Shown here: positions 61,208 to 64,000 of the stretch, piece after piece | Layout: each line of letters begins with the position of its first letter | Position numbering within the stretch: the first letter of the stretch is position 1 | Assembly (NCBI GenBank): GCA_008508345.1 | Contig: QNGE01003888.1 | Span: forward strand, 1-64,000 | Direction of reading: 5' to 3' | DNA from: Paragonimus westermani | Taxonomy: Eukaryota > Platyhelminthes > Trematoda > Plagiorchiida > Troglotrematidae | DNA: 64,000 bases | Program-made: the position numbers and the translations under genes | Notes under the pieces: generated by a model | What the model saw: the letters and a program-made list of their open reading frames with translations, nothing else | Database searches by the model: none | Told to the model about the DNA's origin: nothing

Positions 61208-61270
61208 TGCTTTGTAGCTTAGTCGGTGCGGCGCTTAACGCAGAAGACCAACTTTCGAACACCAGGGTCT
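61208..61270 (+). repeat. tRNA-related SINE head (best A box)
   Basis: TAGCTTAGTCGG at 61215-61226 matches the A box at all 12 positions. CTTTCGAACACC at 61252-61263 resembles a B box with a small insertion, at nearly normal spacing. Together with the divergent element at 60.92-61.00 kb this is the clearest SINE-like pair in the window. Confidence 0.62.
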
Positions 61271-61274
61271 TCTC

Positions 61275-62062
61275 TAAGTTGAAAAACCTGCTACAATCAC
61301 TGACAACGGAATGCATAACTGTATTAAAAAAAACGGTTATGAAATGTAAACCCGTATCTGCGTATGCATCGCTTACTGGCGCAGCAGTCTGCCCTCTGGT
61401 TCACCGTAAACAGATCGAAACAGGGAATACATATATGGGGATAACCTGTTTAGTATAATGAGATGTTTCTTGGCTGTGATCTATATCATAACCAGACAGG
61501 CCAGCTCTACATTACAAAAACAACTGTGATAGTTTGGCTTTCAAGTTGGTTGTGACCTCCAAATTGCTGAAGATGAGATTAAAATAATCTTCAAGATTGT
61601 CAACACATTTACTGAGTTAATCATACGAATCGTATTCCAACTTTCCCAAACAAAGATGCAGAACATGTTCGTGCATGTATTTCCGCATTCTAGACAGAAA
61701 ATAACCGATGAAGTTAACTCCGGGTGAAGATTTAACCAGCCGGCTGAATCTGAGTGGTGTTAGGGACACTGCTTCGGGAGTCCTTTGCCTATATCTTCAC
61801 ACAGCACTACTAGATTTATGCTTGAATTCATACCAGCGGCCCACGCAACTCCTACGGAACAGTTTGTATAATTTCGTCATTTAATGTTAACACCTCTGAC
61901 ACAAACAGAATATGACAAGTATTCTAACTAAATGATTAATCGAGGTTTAAGTTAATTGTCCCCGATTGAGTATCACTCACACGTGGTTGCCACGTTCACA
62001 ATCAGTTAGGTCTTTCGGCCATTCTGCTTCATAATGAAGCACTAGACCCGGGCCCCGATCTT
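61275..62062. other. No gene recognised; one weak tRNA-like trace
   Basis: At about 61745-61790 the plus strand reads AATCTGAGTGGTGTTAGGGAC, then TGCTTCGGGAGTCC, loosely like the D and anticodon arms of a leucine or serine tRNA, but no B box follows. The rest is featureless. Confidence 0.42.
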
Positions 62063-62064
62063 AT

Positions 62065-62115
62065 TGGAGCTCATCGGTAGTGTATCTACTTGTCCGAACA
62101 AACACGCATATTTCG
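62065..62115 (+). repeat. Possible tRNA-related fragment
   Basis: AGCTCATCGGTAGTGTAT near 62069-62086 is A box-like (9 of 12) and matches AGCTCGTCCGTAGTGTAT on the minus strand at about 34.2 kb with two differences. A poor B box-like TGTCCGAAC follows. The similarity to the 34.2 kb segment hints at one SINE family but is short enough to arise by chance. Confidence 0.32.
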
Positions 62116-62117
62116 CC

Positions 62118-64000
62118 CTCGCGCTCGTGCAGCCAGCATGTTAATCACTGCTACAGTAACCTCACAATAGGCGCCACCAAATAATCGTACACGAAAACTC
62201 GCTGATGATGCTAACTACATTAGTGTGTAAACATACAATTTACCAAACGTGCAAGATTTTATTGATTCATATGTTCACTGTAGCCACTTTGTTTAAACCC
62301 ATTCATCCAGAATGAACAAGTTGGGTATCACCGTTTCGTTACGTATCGCATTAGAACAAAATATTTTATTGATCAATCGCTCAAAAAAAGCCTATCATTT
62401 CCATTGCTCTCTTATAATACCATGGCATATAACAATGACCTAACTGTTCAATGTATATTAGAGAAATTCTACTTCAGTGTTCTAATTAGCATGTTGGCCA
62501 AGCACAGAAATTAAACTATATTTCCTATTTCATTGTTGTCACCCATACTCAGTGGGACAGATTAGGGCGCAAAAAGCTTTACGATAGTTAAATACTACTT
62601 TTAAATACGAAATTTCAGTCCTCATAACATATTTTTCGTGTGTTTTTATCCGCCACATTTTTTAAACATACTTTTAAAAATTCTATAATGTGTTTTTTCA
62701 AAACGGTAGCGCACTAAATTCAATGCACAAATCCCAACAACCTTCCGGGAACGTGTTCAAAAAATTGCGGGAAGTTTATAACTTGGAAAACCCAGTCTCT
62801 TAGAAAGGCATCAGTAAAGTGGTGGAACACGAAGGTTGTTCTGTATGACTGTCTACTAAGCGCACACAAGTGTGCATGAAAAACAGCAGTTCTGCTGACG
62901 ACCCTATTCACATAATTCGTTGGAACCAGGACTGATGACCTATCATCAGTAAAATGAAACCAACAACTGGATGAAAACTTTTCTATAATTTCTGAATTTG
63001 CCCGTTTTTGGCACCTATCTTTATTTTTAATTAACTGAAGAGAAACTTATTTCTGACGTCACCCGCATACTTCAACTAAAGACATATTTCGGTGTAATGT
63101 TCTGCTCGTAAATAGCAACAACGCTTATTCTCTCCCTGATTTTAATTTACGATCTGTATATGGACGAATCTGCAACTGATGGGAATCGACTATAAAATCA
63201 GTCATGGTAGTCAACAATGTTACCGTGACATTCTGCATCTCTGAACAGCAACTTCGGGCGCACCAGTTTTCACAAATTACTTATCCCGCCTGAATATGGA
63301 CCCAGTAGTTGACATTTATTGGCTATGATTTGCCTTTGAAGGCTTCTTCCTAGAACAGAATCGATTGTAGATAGATTGTTTCTATACCAGCATACAAGCT
63401 TTGTGATCATATGTGCCCAACTCGTTTCCGGTGTTGTGAATATTTTGCGTAAAACAGCGTCATTCGCAGACTACAAGCACGTCTTAGAACAACATTGTGC
63501 CTGCGCTTACATGCTTGTATTGGCTCCGTCTCATGCGGTTTTTGTTTAAAAGCAGGTTGCAAACAAAATGAATCTAATTTTTGTTGGTTTAACTTTTGAA
63601 TACTGATGTTTATCTGCTACTGATTGAACGACTCATTCACAAACTTTCGAGAACAGAATCAACTTTGAAATTTTATTCCTTCCGTCTATTTTAATAAGAC
63701 AGTTGTTGGACATCTGCTGTGAGTTTTCGACATTTCGAATTAGGTCGCCAGCTGTTTCGTCAATAGATAGAGGCTTCAAGTGTGGTGATTTTGACTGAGC
63801 TAGAATATGGAACAACCAAAAATGTCACAAACAGCATAATTCAAGTTTGTAAGGAAGTACTTTTCGAGCACAAAATGGTGGTCATCAATGCTTCAACAAC
63901 ATGTGCTAAAGATTGCTTGGAATCAATTGACTAGCTTGTAACTATCAATCAAAGTCACGAGGACAACAACTGACAATCAACATTTATTCACTATGTCTGA
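62118..64000. other. No gene recognised
   Basis: Two minus-strand frames of 60-63 codons (62720-62911, 63633-63815) lack motifs. I see no repeats, tRNA-like boxes or simple-sequence tracts. The window ends in plain AT-rich sequence. Confidence 0.55.

Overview
This window looks like eukaryotic, probably invertebrate, non-coding DNA: a stretch of intergenic or intronic sequence filled with old, heavily mutated transposable elements. The DNA is AT-rich, roughly 35-40% GC by eye. No open reading frame exceeds about 122 codons, and frames of similar length lie on both strands and often overlap antisense. Nothing resembles ribosome-binding sites, operons or densely packed genes. CpG is not obviously depleted, which fits an animal with little DNA methylation. 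A flatworm-like or other invertebrate metazoan is my best guess, but the sequence does not prove it. I found no intact gene, no CRISPR array, no rRNA and no tRNA gene I would call functional.

The recognisable content is relics. (1) Three minus-strand fragments (about 4.4, 18.3 and 47.4 kb) read like the DDE catalytic core of Tigger/pogo/Jerky-type DNA transposases, with the same landmarks at similar spacing. (2) A plus-strand fragment at 17.44-17.77 kb carries three successive landmarks of a non-LTR (LINE) reverse transcriptase. (3) A minus-strand fragment at 20.57-20.67 kb resembles a Tc1-like transposase. (4) A plus-strand fragment at 23.44-23.58 kb resembles a Ty3/gypsy reverse transcriptase, with a fainter echo at 34.8 kb. 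(5) About 15 segments look like the tRNA-related heads of SINEs, with A and B box promoter motifs. The best are at 9.82-9.90 kb (a nearly complete cloverleaf), 60.92-61.00 kb and 61.21-61.27 kb (the last two head to head).

Two further repeat families were found by comparing the window with itself. One is an inverted pair at 14.93-15.22 and 15.67-15.80 kb, about 81% identical over a 63-base block, that shares a reading frame; one copy is split by an extra segment of about 160 bases. The other is a direct pair at 37.85 and 38.78 kb. A possible LTR right end with a primer-binding-site-like junction lies at 16.08-16.22 kb.

The 14.9-23.6 kb interval is the densest: repeat pair, LTR-like edge, LINE, pogo-like, Tc1-like and gypsy-like fragments follow one another. 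The rest is mostly featureless at this resolution, and each such block is listed with what was looked for. All domain calls come from reading short motifs by eye and should be treated as leads. I see no new functional system here; the main interest is the decayed mobile-element record.
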